Of a DNA stretch of 64,000 nt, positions 45,424-53,691 are shown one piece after another (position 1 is the first letter of the stretch; every line of letters starts with the position of its first letter). Made by a program: the position numbers and the translations under genes. This DNA is from Draconibacterium mangrovi (GTDB lineage: Bacteria > Bacteroidota > Bacteroidia > Bacteroidales > Prolixibacteraceae), in assembly GCF_010586825.1 (NCBI RefSeq), contig NZ_JAAAGB010000002.1, positions 496,001 through 560,000 of the forward strand, given 5' to 3'. The notes under the pieces are model-generated. The model made no database searches, was not told the origin of the DNA, and worked only from the letters and a program-made list of their open reading frames with translations.

Positions 45424-47229
45424 ATGGATAATTTGAACTACTCGATAATCGGAAATTGCAAAAGTGCTGCATTAATTTCCGACAAGGGATCGATTGACTG
45501 GTGTTGTTTGCCCGATTTTAATTCGTCGTCGGTGTTTGCAAAAATACTCGACGAAAAAAAAGGGGGGAGCATGGAGTTCCTGGTAGACGATAGTTATGAG
45601 ATTAAACAAACATACATAAGAACAACAAATATTGTTTCTACATTTTTTCAGAATGAAGATTCGTGTTTTGAAGTTGTTGATTTTATGCCTCGTTACAAAA
45701 CAAGCGAATTCGGTCATTTTACCCCTCCGGATATTATTCGGTATATAAAGTACAAATGGGGAGAACCTAAATTTAGGGTCCGATACAATCCGAAAGTGGA
45801 ATATGCCCGATTTAATACAAAAACGGTTGCCGAGGAGGAGTACATTAAGTGTTTCACCACCGAAGGCGATTACGACTCGTTGTACCTGTATACCGACCTC
45901 AACAAAGAAGATATTTTGCAGGAAAACGAAATTACCTTAAGCGATAATGCGTTTATCCTTATTTCTTACGATCAGAAACTGCTGAATCAAACACTGGAAC
46001 GGCAATACCTGAAACTTCAGAAAACAAAAGTGTATTGGCTGGAATGGGCCAACAAACTAACGTCGTTTAAAAAATACAACAACGAAATTGTTAGAAGTGC
46101 GCTTGTTCTGAAGTTGCTGAGTTACGATAAATCGGGAGCTGTTTTGGCGGCTGTCACAACTTCGTTGCCCGAAACAATTGGCGAGGAGCGAAACTGGGAT
46201 TATCGTTTTTGCTGGATCCGCGATGCGTCGATGGTAATAAAGGTAATGTCGAGTCTGGGGCACCTGAATACCGTGAAGCGTTTTATGAAATTTATTATCG
46301 ATATTATTCCCGATAAGGATGAAAAGATACAGATCATGTACGGCATAAATCGCGAGAAAGTGCTCGAAGAGGAGACTTTGGATCATTTAAGCGGTTATAA
46401 AAATTCGTACCCGGTTCGTATCGGGAATGCGGCTTACATTCAAAAACAGAATGACATTTACGGAATTCTGATGGATGTGATTTTTCAGCAGTTTACCGAG
46501 TTTAAGATTTCGCTTGAAGACAGTGAGGCGCTCTGGACAATCGTGCGTAGCATCGTAAAAACGGTAGCCAGTAACTGGACAAAACCGGATAAGGGAATTT
46601 GGGAGATCAGAACCGATGACCGCCACTTTACCTTCTCGAAAGTGCTTTGTTGGGTAGCAATCGACAGGGCAGTTAAAATTGCCCGATTTATTCACAAAGA
46701 AAGATATGTGGCGGAATGGCAACCACTGGCCGATACCATAAAAGAAGATATTTTTACCAATGCCTGGAACGAAGAAGTTGGCGCATTTACACAGTCGTAC
46801 GGATCGAAAGACCTTGACGCTGCCACGCTGCTGATGCAATCGTACGGTTTTATCGATGGAAAAGATAAACGCTTTGTAAAAACGGTTTTGGCCACCGAAA
46901 GGGAGCTTTGCGAAGATGGATTAATGTATCGCTATAAAAACGAGGATGATTTTGGTTTGCCAAGTTCGTCGTTTACTATTTGTACCTTTTGGCTTATCAA
47001 TTCGTTGTATGCCATTGGGCAGCGAAAAAGAGCGAAGAAGATATTCGATAAACTACTAACGTACAGCAACCATGTGGGGCTTTTTAGCGAGGATATCGAT
47101 TTTAAAACCAAACGTTTGCTCGGAAATTTTCCACAAGCGTATTCGCATTTGGCCTTAATCGAAACGGCTATAAACTTCTCGAAAGGGCAGACCACCGAGG
47201 ATGAGCAGATTCTGGACGCGATTCATTAA
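45424..47229 (+). CDS. GH15 trehalase/glucoamylase-family protein
   Basis: A 601-residue cytoplasmic protein (no signal peptide). It has the GH15 order: an N-terminal super-beta-sandwich (YSIIGNCKSAALISDKGSIDW split over residues 5-25), then an (alpha/alpha)6 barrel with EERNWDYRFCWIRDASMVI, GIWEIRTDDRHFTFSKVLCW and LPSSSFTICTFWLINSLY. The two catalytic Glu are expected in the WEIR and FSED(I) segments. Bacterial and archaeal proteins of this form include trehalases. With the trehalose synthase gene directly upstream, breakdown of trehalose is likely, but an alpha-glucan role is possible. Confidence 0.9.
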   Translation: MDNLNYSIIGNCKSAALISDKGSIDWCCLPDFNSSSVFAKILDEKKGGSMEFLVDDSYEIKQTYIRTTNIVSTFFQNEDSCFEVVDFMPRYKTSEFGHFTPPDIIRYIKYKWGEPKFRVRYNPKVEYARFNTKTVAEEEYIKCFTTEGDYDSLYLYTDLNKEDILQENEITLSDNAFILISYDQKLLNQTLERQYLKLQKTKVYWLEWANKLTSFKKYNNEIVRSALVLKLLSYDKSGAVLAAVTTSLPETIGEERNWDYRFCWIRDASMVIKVMSSLGHLNTVKRFMKFIIDIIPDKDEKIQIMYGINREKVLEEETLDHLSGYKNSYPVRIGNAAYIQKQNDIYGILMDVIFQQFTEFKISLEDSEALWTIVRSIVKTVASNWTKPDKGIWEIRTDDRHFTFSKVLCWVAIDRAVKIARFIHKERYVAEWQPLADTIKEDIFTNAWNEEVGAFTQSYGSKDLDAATLLMQSYGFIDGKDKRFVKTVLATERELCEDGLMYRYKNEDDFGLPSSSFTICTFWLINSLYAIGQRKRAKKIFDKLLTYSNHVGLFSEDIDFKTKRLLGNFPQAYSHLALIETAINFSKGQTTEDEQILDAIH

Positions 47230-47245
47230 TGGTTTGAGTTGGAGC

Positions 47246-47455
47246 AGGTATTGTTCGGCTTCAAGTGCTTATTGCTTTAGTTCAAATGCTTATTGCTTTA
47301 GTTGAAACTGACATTGTTTCAGTTAAATCTGACATTGCTTTAGTTAAAGTGCTTGTTGCTTTAGCCACGGCGGTCGTTGTTTTAGTTGAAGTGCTTGTTG
47401 CTTTAGTTCAAGTGTTTATTGTTTGAGGTGAAGCTCTTATTGTTTCATTTTAGTT
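47246..47455. repeat. 21-bp minisatellite, 10 tandem copies
   Basis: Ten contiguous 21-bp units without insertions or deletions, of the form gcttattgctttagttcaa plus two bases. Units begin at 47246, 47267, 47288 and so on every 21 bp. Units 2, 3 and 8 are closest to each other; units 1, 6, 9 and 10 are diverged. In the frame at 47238 the repeat stays open to a TGA at 47424 and would read as heptads such as LIALVQM, LIALVET, DIVSVKS and DIALVKV, a leucine-zipper-like spacing. There is no convincing start codon or ribosome site, so it is listed as a repeat. Confidence 0.9.
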
Positions 47456-47484
47456 GTAAAAAACGTAAGCAAAGTTGGCCCGAT

Positions 47485-47967
47485 TTAAATTTGTTCGCCC
47501 AAATCAGACTCCGAAGTGATTAATGGCGAAGCTTCAACTTTTTCGATATCAAGAATTTTTACCAGCGTATTCAGGCCGGCTTCAACAACTTCGAATTCCT
47601 CTTCGCTAAGCTGCAACAGTTTTTCCGATAACTGTTCGTGCAACAACGATGGCATTCTACTCAACAGATCGTCGCCCGACGAGGTAAGTGCAATATTCAC
47701 CACACGTTTATCACCCGATTTGGGAAGACGGGCCAGGTAGCCTTTCTTTTCAAGGCGGTTAATAATACCGCTTACTGTACTCGGATTCAGGTTCAGAAAT
47801 TTTCGTAGCTCGCCCTGCGTTGTTTGATAATTTTCTGATTCGTGGAGAAAGTTCAAACAAAGAACCTGTGGAATACTTACGCCGTGTTCTTTCTGAATTT
47901 TTTTTGACTCGATATCTACCGAGCGCACGATTTTGCGAATTTTGATTAAAATATCTCTTGTTTCCAT
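47485..47967 (-). CDS. MarR-family transcriptional regulator
   Basis: A 160-residue winged-helix regulator: dimerisation helix (KIRKIVRSVDIESKKIQKEHG), QTTQGELRKFLNLNPSTVSGIINRLEKKGYLARLPKSGDKR (quoted here in two parts as the helix-turn-helix and wing at about 50-90) and a C-terminal dimer helix. It is divergent from dinB (136-bp gap). Targets are not visible; it could act on itself, dinB or the neighbouring osmolyte genes. Confidence 0.93.
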   Translation of the reverse strand: METRDILIKIRKIVRSVDIESKKIQKEHGVSIPQVLCLNFLHESENYQTTQGELRKFLNLNPSTVSGIINRLEKKGYLARLPKSGDKRVVNIALTSSGDDLLSRMPSLLHEQLSEKLLQLSEEEFEVVEAGLNTLVKILDIEKVEASPLITSESDLGEQI

Positions 47968-48103
47968 TCTTTCCGGTACAAAATTTTTGCTAATATATTA
48001 AGAAATAATTAGAGCCGCTATTTCGCCGAACAACGATTAAGTTATTAAAGATTCATATTATTCCGCGACTTCGTTATTTTCGCATCGTATCAGGAAATAC
48101 AAA

Positions 48104-49186
48104 ATGCCGACAGTGAAAAACCGTAAAATTATACATGTTGATATGGATGCATTTTTTGCGTCGGTAGAGCAGTTGGATCATCCCGAGTTGCGCGGAAAGC
48201 CTATTGCTGTTGGAGGCACCAGCGACCGGGGAGTTGTTGCCGCGGCCAGTTACGAAGCCCGAAAATACGGTGTGCGTTCGGCTATGTCGTCGAAAGTGGC
48301 AAAACGAAAATGTCCGAACCTGATTTTTGTAAAACATCGTTTTGAGCGTTACAAAGAAATTTCGGCGCAAATACGAAGCATTTTTCTGGAGTATACCGAT
48401 TTGGTTGAGCCGCTGTCGCTCGATGAGGCTTATCTTGATGTTACCTACGCCAAAAAAGGTTTGCCTTCTGCCACCTTGATTGCCAAAGAAATTCGTCAAC
48501 GCATTTTCGAAGAAACGGGACTAACCGCATCGGCCGGAGTTTCGTACAACAAATTTTTGGCTAAGGTGGCTTCCGATGTCAATAAACCCAACGGAATGTT
48601 TGTGGTAACTCCCGATAAGGCGCAGGATTTTATCGACCAGCTGGAGATCCGGAAGTTTTTTGGAATAGGAAAAGTAACCGCCAAAAAGTTAAATGATATT
48701 GGTGTGTGGTATGGCCGTGATCTGAAAATGATCGACAGGCTTGAGCTTACCCGAATGTTTGGCAAAGCAGGAAGTTACTACTACGATATTTGCCGGGGTA
48801 TCGACAACCGCGAGGTGCAGCCATCGCGCGAACGGAAATCGGTAGGCGCAGAAAATACTTTCCTGCAGGATTTGTTTTTAGAGGACGAACTAAAGAAAGA
48901 ATTATTGGTAATTGCAGAAAAAGTTTGGGAGCGGGCCGACCGATCGGGGGTAAAAGCCAAAACGGTAACTTTAAAGTTTAAATATGCCGATTTTGAGCAA
49001 CACACCCGAAGTAAAACCCTTGAGCCCTACATCAACACCAAAGAACGATTTATTACCGAAAGCCTGAAACTAATGAAATCGGAGGGTGGATTTATAAAAG
49101 GAATCCGTTTATTGGGATTGACGCTCTCTAACTTTTTGCACGAACAGGAGGGTGAAATTGGTGTTCAGCTGGTGATTGAATTTTAA
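48104..49186 (+). CDS. dinB: DNA polymerase IV (Y-family)
   Basis: Lesion-bypass polymerase of 360 residues. Metal-binding Asp13 in HVDMDAFFASVEQ, and Asp/Glu in LSLDEAYLDVT, are intact; the YxAR-type nucleotide motif is AASYEARKYGVRSAM; helix-hairpin-helix FFGIGKVTAKKLNDIG; and a little-finger domain follows from about 240. The C-terminus has no canonical beta-clamp QLxLF box beyond GVQLVIEF. No LexA box is visible upstream. Confidence 0.96.
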   Translation: MPTVKNRKIIHVDMDAFFASVEQLDHPELRGKPIAVGGTSDRGVVAAASYEARKYGVRSAMSSKVAKRKCPNLIFVKHRFERYKEISAQIRSIFLEYTDLVEPLSLDEAYLDVTYAKKGLPSATLIAKEIRQRIFEETGLTASAGVSYNKFLAKVASDVNKPNGMFVVTPDKAQDFIDQLEIRKFFGIGKVTAKKLNDIGVWYGRDLKMIDRLELTRMFGKAGSYYYDICRGIDNREVQPSRERKSVGAENTFLQDLFLEDELKKELLVIAEKVWERADRSGVKAKTVTLKFKYADFEQHTRSKTLEPYINTKERFITESLKLMKSEGGFIKGIRLLGLTLSNFLHEQEGEIGVQLVIEF

Positions 49187-49266
49187 TAAACTTTGTAGAA
49201 AAACTGTTTGTCGAATTATATTATTTCCTCTAACTCTCGTATCTTTCCAGCTAATTAGTAACAACA

Positions 49267-49358
49267 CAGACCGCCCGGAACGAATACTTCCCGGTTCGGT
49301 CTGCTGCTAGACTGGTGAACGCCGTCGATGCATCCCGGTGAGCTTTGTCGAATCGGGA
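49267..49358. repeat. structured intergenic element of unknown type
   Basis: The 190-bp gap after dinB carries three neighbouring hairpins. The first has a 7-bp stem CAGACCG/CGGTCTG (49267-49303) extended by CCGG/CCGG with small bulges. The second is GTCT-6-AGAC (49299-49312), which shares bases with the first. The third is TCCCG/CGGGA (49333-49358). It is GC-richer than its surroundings and has no T run, so it is not a simple terminator. A REP-like palindromic repeat or a small RNA are both possible. Confidence 0.4.
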
Positions 49359-49378
49359 GGACTTATAATCTTTTATAT

Positions 49379-50386
49379 ATGAAACGAATAAAACGCTTTT
49401 TACTGATAGTGATTCTTTTGGCGATAATTGGCTACCTTCTGGGGCCAAAACCTCCCAAACCTGAGTTGAATAAAGACCTGCCATCGCTATCGGCAAGTAT
49501 TTCAAACATCGAGACCTTTGTGCAACGAAAAGAAGCATCTTTTTCCATAAAACCCGATAACGAAAGCCGCATTATCTGGGCAAACGATTCGTTAAAAGAG
49601 CGCACTGATTATTGTGTGCTGTATCTGCACGGTTTCTCGGCATCGTGGTTCGAAGGGCACCCCGCACACGAGCGTTTTGCGCAGCATTTTGGCTACAACT
49701 TATACATTCCGCGTTTGCACGATCATGGATTGGTTACCGAAGATCCTTTAATTGATATGACTCCCGATGGATTATACGCTTCGGCAAAAGAAGCATTAAT
49801 GGTTGCCCGCAGTCTGGGGCGAAAAGTGATCATCATGAGCACGTCAACAGGAGGAACGCTGGGACTAAAACTGGCGGCAGATTTCCCGGAGTATGTTGAC
49901 GGACTGATCATGTATTCGCCTAATATCAAAGTGAAAAACGGCTCGATGGTTTTATTGTCAAAACCCTGGGGCCTGCAAATCGGGCGAAAGGTAATTGGTG
50001 GGAAGTACCGTGTTTCTGACGATGATCCGGAGTCGGAAGATTGTAAATACTGGAACTGTACATACCGTGTGGAGGCGCTGGTTTATTTGCAACAACTACT
50101 TGATGCCACTATGACAAAAGAAACGTTTGGCCGTGTAACAGTTCCTGTGTTTCTGGGATACTACTATAAAGACGGTGAGAATCAGGACCAAACAGTAAGT
50201 GTTGATGCAATGCTCGATATGTTTGATGAACTGGGAACTTTACCCAATCAGAAGGTGAAAAAAGCCTTTCCTGAAGCTGGTGATCACGTTATTGCGTGCG
50301 AACTGACATCGGGCAGTGTGGAAGAAGTAATTGCCGAAACCATTCGTTTTGGAGAGGGGTTTTTGGGATTAAGCCCAACCCGCTAG
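49379..50386 (+). CDS. alpha/beta-hydrolase with N-terminal membrane anchor
   Basis: From the ATG at 49379 the protein has 335 residues; the longer frame from 49328 adds 17 residues read through the structured gap and is unlikely. A hydrophobic N-terminal segment (FLLIVILLAIIGYLL) makes it secreted or membrane-anchored. The hydrolase core has YLHGFSASWFEGHP (oxyanion), nucleophile Ser in MSTSTGG (SxSxG in place of GxSxG), Asp in the YYYKDGENQDQ region and His in AGDHVIA. It is similar to carboxylesterase/lipase-like proteins; substrate unknown. The REP-like arm of the GIY-YIG cassette begins at its stop codon. Confidence 0.85.
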   Translation: MKRIKRFLLIVILLAIIGYLLGPKPPKPELNKDLPSLSASISNIETFVQRKEASFSIKPDNESRIIWANDSLKERTDYCVLYLHGFSASWFEGHPAHERFAQHFGYNLYIPRLHDHGLVTEDPLIDMTPDGLYASAKEALMVARSLGRKVIIMSTSTGGTLGLKLAADFPEYVDGLIMYSPNIKVKNGSMVLLSKPWGLQIGRKVIGGKYRVSDDDPESEDCKYWNCTYRVEALVYLQQLLDATMTKETFGRVTVPVFLGYYYKDGENQDQTVSVDAMLDMFDELGTLPNQKVKKAFPEAGDHVIACELTSGSVEEVIAETIRFGEGFLGLSPTR

Positions 50387-50764
50387 CTGTCATTTCGAAG
50401 GAGGAACGACTGAGAAATCTGAAACCTATGAAAGACCACAATTATTTCGTATACATTGTTACAAACAAAAATATAACGGTTTTATATATAGGCGTTACGA
50501 ATGATCTCCAAAGGCGGGTATTCGAACATGAAAATGGATTAATTCCCGGTTTCTCAAAAAAGTATAATTGTAATTACCTTGTTTTTTATGAGCATTTCCA
50601 AAATATTGAATATGCCATTGAGCGGGAGAAAGAAATAAAGAAATGGAGGAGAGAAAAGAAAAATAATTTGGTAAAAAACTTTAATCCGAGCTGGGAGTTT
50701 TTGAATCAAAAGATATATGGTTCATTGTAACAGATTTCTCCTCCTTCGTCGTCGAAATGACAGC
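50386..50764. mobile_element. GIY-YIG nuclease cassette with inverted REP-like arms
   Basis: A 379-bp unit. The left arm (50386-50420) starts GCTGTCATTTCGA and ends GAGAAATCT; the right arm (50732-50764) is its imperfect inverse, AGATTTCTC to CGAAATGACAGC. The outer 13 bp of the arms are perfect inverted repeats. Each arm can also fold on itself (ATTTC with GAAAT), as REP elements do. The only gene inside is a GIY-YIG endonuclease. The unit starts on the last base of the upstream stop codon and ends 13 bp before the pgl stop. Transposition or homing is inferred, not shown; no target-site duplication is obvious. Confidence 0.6.
50428..50730 (+). CDS. GIY-YIG nuclease family protein
   Basis: A 100-residue endonuclease of the YhbQ-like single-domain type. 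The start at 50428 is chosen because the longer frame would translate the terminal repeat. The family motifs are in order: YFVYIVTNKN (GIY-like), LYIGVTNDLQRRVFEHENG (YIG, catalytic Arg), then KKYNCNYLVFYEHF, and Glu in NIEYAIEREKEIKKWRREKK. The protein is basic at the end, WRREKKNNLVKNFNPSW, typical of such small nucleases. It lies between inverted REP-like arms. Confidence 0.9.
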   Translation: MKDHNYFVYIVTNKNITVLYIGVTNDLQRRVFEHENGLIPGFSKKYNCNYLVFYEHFQNIEYAIEREKEIKKWRREKKNNLVKNFNPSWEFLNQKIYGSL

Positions 50765-50776
50765 ATCAGGCATTTT

Positions 50777-51508
50777 TTATTGAATTTGAGCCGCTGCCTC
50801 TTCGTCTAAAAACCAGGTTAATGTACCGTTGGTTGGCGAAATGTAATAGGCCGGTAACAATTGGGCAGCATCGTTATCATTCATAATTTCTGCAACCCGC
50901 AATGCTTTATTCGATCCTGTTACCAGGAAAAATATCTGGTTGGCATTATTCAGCACATTTCCGGTAATGGTAATACGTTTTTGCCCGGAAAGCGGATGAA
51001 CGGCAACTGCGCAGCTTTGTTCGTCTTCAAAAAGTTCCAACTGATCGGGAAAAATTGAAGCCGTGTGTCCGTCGTCGCCAAGCCCCAGAATGATCAGGTC
51101 GAAAACCGGATCTTTACCACGTGAATTAAGGCTTTCCTCCATCTCTTGCGAGTAGCGCAGTGCTTCCTGTTCCGGATCTTCCTCGCCTTTAATACGGTGG
51201 ATATTTTTTTCGGGAATAGAAATATTTGAAAGCAGGTAATCAACCGTCATTTTGTAGTTGCTTTGCTCGTCGGTTGGAGGCACACAGCGCTCGTCGCCCC
51301 ACCACAAATGAATGCGTTCCCAAGGAATTCGGTCGGCGTATTTTTTACTTATCTTTTTAAAAAGTCCTTTTGGAGAATTTCCACCAGACAGTGCTATATC
51401 AAAGACTTCCTGATTCGAATTTTGTACCATCTTGATCATTGCTTTCGCGATGGCTTTGTAAACATCTTTCGGTTTCGAATAGATTTTTACTTCAGTAAAG
51501 GTTTCCAT
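50777..51508 (-). CDS. pgl: 6-phosphogluconolactonase
   Basis: A 243-residue cytoplasmic enzyme of the SOL/DevB type that hydrolyses 6-phosphogluconolactone in the oxidative pentose-phosphate pathway. Visible motifs: DIALSGGNSPKGLF (phosphate binding), IHLWWGDERCVPPTDEQSNY (quoted up to 20 residues) and LGLGDDGHTASIFPD. It follows zwf by 44 bp. A gnd gene for the next step is not adjacent. Confidence 0.95.
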   Translation of the reverse strand: METFTEVKIYSKPKDVYKAIAKAMIKMVQNSNQEVFDIALSGGNSPKGLFKKISKKYADRIPWERIHLWWGDERCVPPTDEQSNYKMTVDYLLSNISIPEKNIHRIKGEEDPEQEALRYSQEMEESLNSRGKDPVFDLIILGLGDDGHTASIFPDQLELFEDEQSCAVAVHPLSGQKRITITGNVLNNANQIFFLVTGSNKALRVAEIMNDNDAAQLLPAYYISPTNGTLTWFLDEEAAAQIQ

Positions 51509-51552
51509 TTCAGATAGTTTATGCTGTTAGATAATACAATGCAATATGCAGA

Positions 51553-53046
51553 TTAAAGTTCACAATACAAGCCGTCGTTATGTAAATTCTTGCAAGGGTA
51601 GCGCCAATCTCCGTTAACAATCAGGTTGGCGGATTCTTCCGGTCCCCAACTTCCGGCCGGATAACCATAAATTGGAATTTCAGGATTGGTTTCCCAGGCG
51701 TTAATTATCGGCTGCACAAACTCCCAGGCAGCTTCTACGGCATCGCCCCGCGAATAAAGAGTTGCGTCGCCTTGCATACAATCCAGCAGAAGGCGTTCGT
51801 AGGCTGCCGGAACTTTTTTGTCGGCCAGGTCAGAGTAATGGAAATCCATGTTTACCGTTTGCACTTTAAATCCGGCTCCAGGTGTTTTCATGCCAAATTT
51901 CAGCAGAATTCCTTCGTCGGGCTGAATTCGGATGATCAGCTGGTTGTTACTGTCGGAAGTGGCATTGCCAAACAAATGATGAGGTACTTTACGGAAGTGG
52001 ATAACAATTTCAGTTACTCGGGTTGGTAGTTTTTTCCCGGTGCGAATATAAAATGGCACACCTGCCCAACGCCAGTTGTCGATAAAGAATTTAAGAGCCA
52101 CAAATGTTTCGGTGCGTGAAAGCTTGTCCACGCCGGTCTCCTCGCGGTAACCGGCAACTTTTTTGCCTCCAATGGTTGAGGCGGTATATTGGCCGCGAAT
52201 AACGTAACGCGACACTTCATTTTCTTTAATCGGTCGTAACGACTGAAAAACTTTTAGCGTTTCATTTCTGATGGCGTCGGCTTCTACAACAACCGGAGGT
52301 TCCATGGCCACAAAACCCGCTACCTGTAACAGGTGATTCTGCAACATATCGCGCAAAGCTCCGGAGCTTTCATAATATCCGCCACGGCCTTCCACTCCTA
52401 AACTTTCGGCAGATGTAATTTCTACCCGTTCGATATAGCGGCGGTTCCAAAGCGGCTCAAAAATTCCGTTCGAAAAGCGGGTTACCAACATGTTTTGTAC
52501 GGTTTCTTTGCCCAGGTAATGATCGATACGGTAGATCTGTTCTTCTTCGAAATAATTTAGTAGCTGTTTGTTTAGCGTTTTTGCCGATTTTAAATCTGTT
52601 CCAAATGGTTTTTCAACTATCAGTCGCCTAAAATTATTCTCCGATTTTGAAAGACCATTCTGGCAAAGCATTTTCGGAATTACCGGGTACAACGATGGGG
52701 GAGTTGATAAATAGAACACATAATTCTGCTCAATCTCCAGCGAGCCGGAAATTTCATCGAGTCGCTCTTTTAACGGGATAAAATCGTCAGCTTCGTTATT
52801 CTGAACAGCTTGATAAAACAATAGCTTTTTAAATTCTTCGCGTTTTTCATCGTTGGGAATAAATTCATCAGCCCGGCTTCTGAATTCATCGTCAGAAAGT
52901 GTTGAACGGGAAGCACCCAGCACAGCAAACTTTTTAGGTAATAGGTTTTGTTTGTAAAGTTCGAATAGTGCAGGTATTAATTTACGTTTGGTGAGGTCGC
53001 CCGATGCCCCGAATATGATGAGAATTTGATCTTCTACTTTCTTCAT
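51553..53046 (-). CDS. zwf: glucose-6-phosphate 1-dehydrogenase
   Basis: A 497-residue enzyme oxidising glucose-6-phosphate. It has the cofactor motif IIFGASGDLTKRKLIPALF, the substrate-binding RIDHYLGKETVQNMLV with the catalytic His region, and FFIDNWRWAGVPFYIRTGK. Length is normal. It heads the zwf-pgl pair and starts 9 bp after the phosphopantetheinyl transferase gene, suggesting one transcript. NADPH from this step could serve reductive stress or biosynthesis. Confidence 0.97.
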   Translation of the reverse strand: MKKVEDQILIIFGASGDLTKRKLIPALFELYKQNLLPKKFAVLGASRSTLSDDEFRSRADEFIPNDEKREEFKKLLFYQAVQNNEADDFIPLKERLDEISGSLEIEQNYVFYLSTPPSLYPVIPKMLCQNGLSKSENNFRRLIVEKPFGTDLKSAKTLNKQLLNYFEEEQIYRIDHYLGKETVQNMLVTRFSNGIFEPLWNRRYIERVEITSAESLGVEGRGGYYESSGALRDMLQNHLLQVAGFVAMEPPVVVEADAIRNETLKVFQSLRPIKENEVSRYVIRGQYTASTIGGKKVAGYREETGVDKLSRTETFVALKFFIDNWRWAGVPFYIRTGKKLPTRVTEIVIHFRKVPHHLFGNATSDSNNQLIIRIQPDEGILLKFGMKTPGAGFKVQTVNMDFHYSDLADKKVPAAYERLLLDCMQGDATLYSRGDAVEAAWEFVQPIINAWETNPEIPIYGYPAGSWGPEESANLIVNGDWRYPCKNLHNDGLYCEL

Positions 53047-53055
53047 GGTTAAATT

Positions 53056-53691
53056 TTAGTGTTGAACGCAATAAACCAGAATATTGTTTTTGATAATGCG
53101 AAAAAATATATCGTAACCAACTTCCTTATCAGGATGCTCTAAAGCTCCGGAAAAATTAGATTGTGTATTGTAATCGAACGGAGTAATTGCAATTTGCTCG
53201 TTAAACTGAACTCCCTGTATTCCACAGCATTTAAAAATAGCTTCTTTTGCTGCCCAAAACAATATTTTTACGAATTGCGGATCCTTGCTACTTTCAATAA
53301 ATTCTATTTCAGCGGGGCTCGCGAAACGGGTAACTACTTTATCGATATTTCGATGCAATTGCTCAATGTCGATTCCAATATTTTTTTCGGATAAAATAAT
53401 TGCCGCCAGGTCAGCAGAGTGTGTGATGCTAATGTTTAAATCGGAATTTATTAATGAGGGTTTGCCAAATTCATCGCGGTAAATAATTGGGGTATTTTCG
53501 GGTATCAGATTCTGAAGAAGCTGACGTGTAGCAAGAAATTCTTTTCTGCGCTTTTCGGCTTTATAAGTTGCCAAACGCGCAGTATCATCGGAATTTAATA
53601 TACATGATTTTAATAAATCAGCAACTGTTTCTTTCAGCTCCCATACACCGATTGTGCCGTTTTGGTTGGCTATTTTTTCAATTAGCGGCAT
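53056..53691 (-). CDS. 4'-phosphopantetheinyl transferase
   Basis: A 211-residue Sfp-type transferase that activates acyl- or peptidyl-carrier proteins. The magnesium motif GIDIEQLH and the WAAKEAIFKCCG motif are present, as is a conserved ITHSADLAA segment. Its start codon overlaps the gldD stop by 1 bp (TAATG). This gene follows gldD in many Bacteroidota. The carrier protein it acts on is not in the window. Confidence 0.92.
   Translation of the reverse strand: MPLIEKIANQNGTIGVWELKETVADLLKSCILNSDDTARLATYKAEKRRKEFLATRQLLQNLIPENTPIIYRDEFGKPSLINSDLNISITHSADLAAIILSEKNIGIDIEQLHRNIDKVVTRFASPAEIEFIESSKDPQFVKILFWAAKEAIFKCCGIQGVQFNEQIAITPFDYNTQSNFSGALEHPDKEVGYDIFFRIIKNNILVYCVQH

Noticed and set aside
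46387-46839. 150-residue frame on the minus strand
   Set aside because: Antisense to the GH15 gene, no recognisable features.
47246-47455. CRISPR array
   Set aside because: The 21-bp units are contiguous with no unique spacers and there are no cas genes.
50296-50427. N-terminal extension of the GIY-YIG protein
   Set aside because: It reads through the end of the hydrolase gene and the terminal repeat; the ATG at 50428 precedes the conserved motif.
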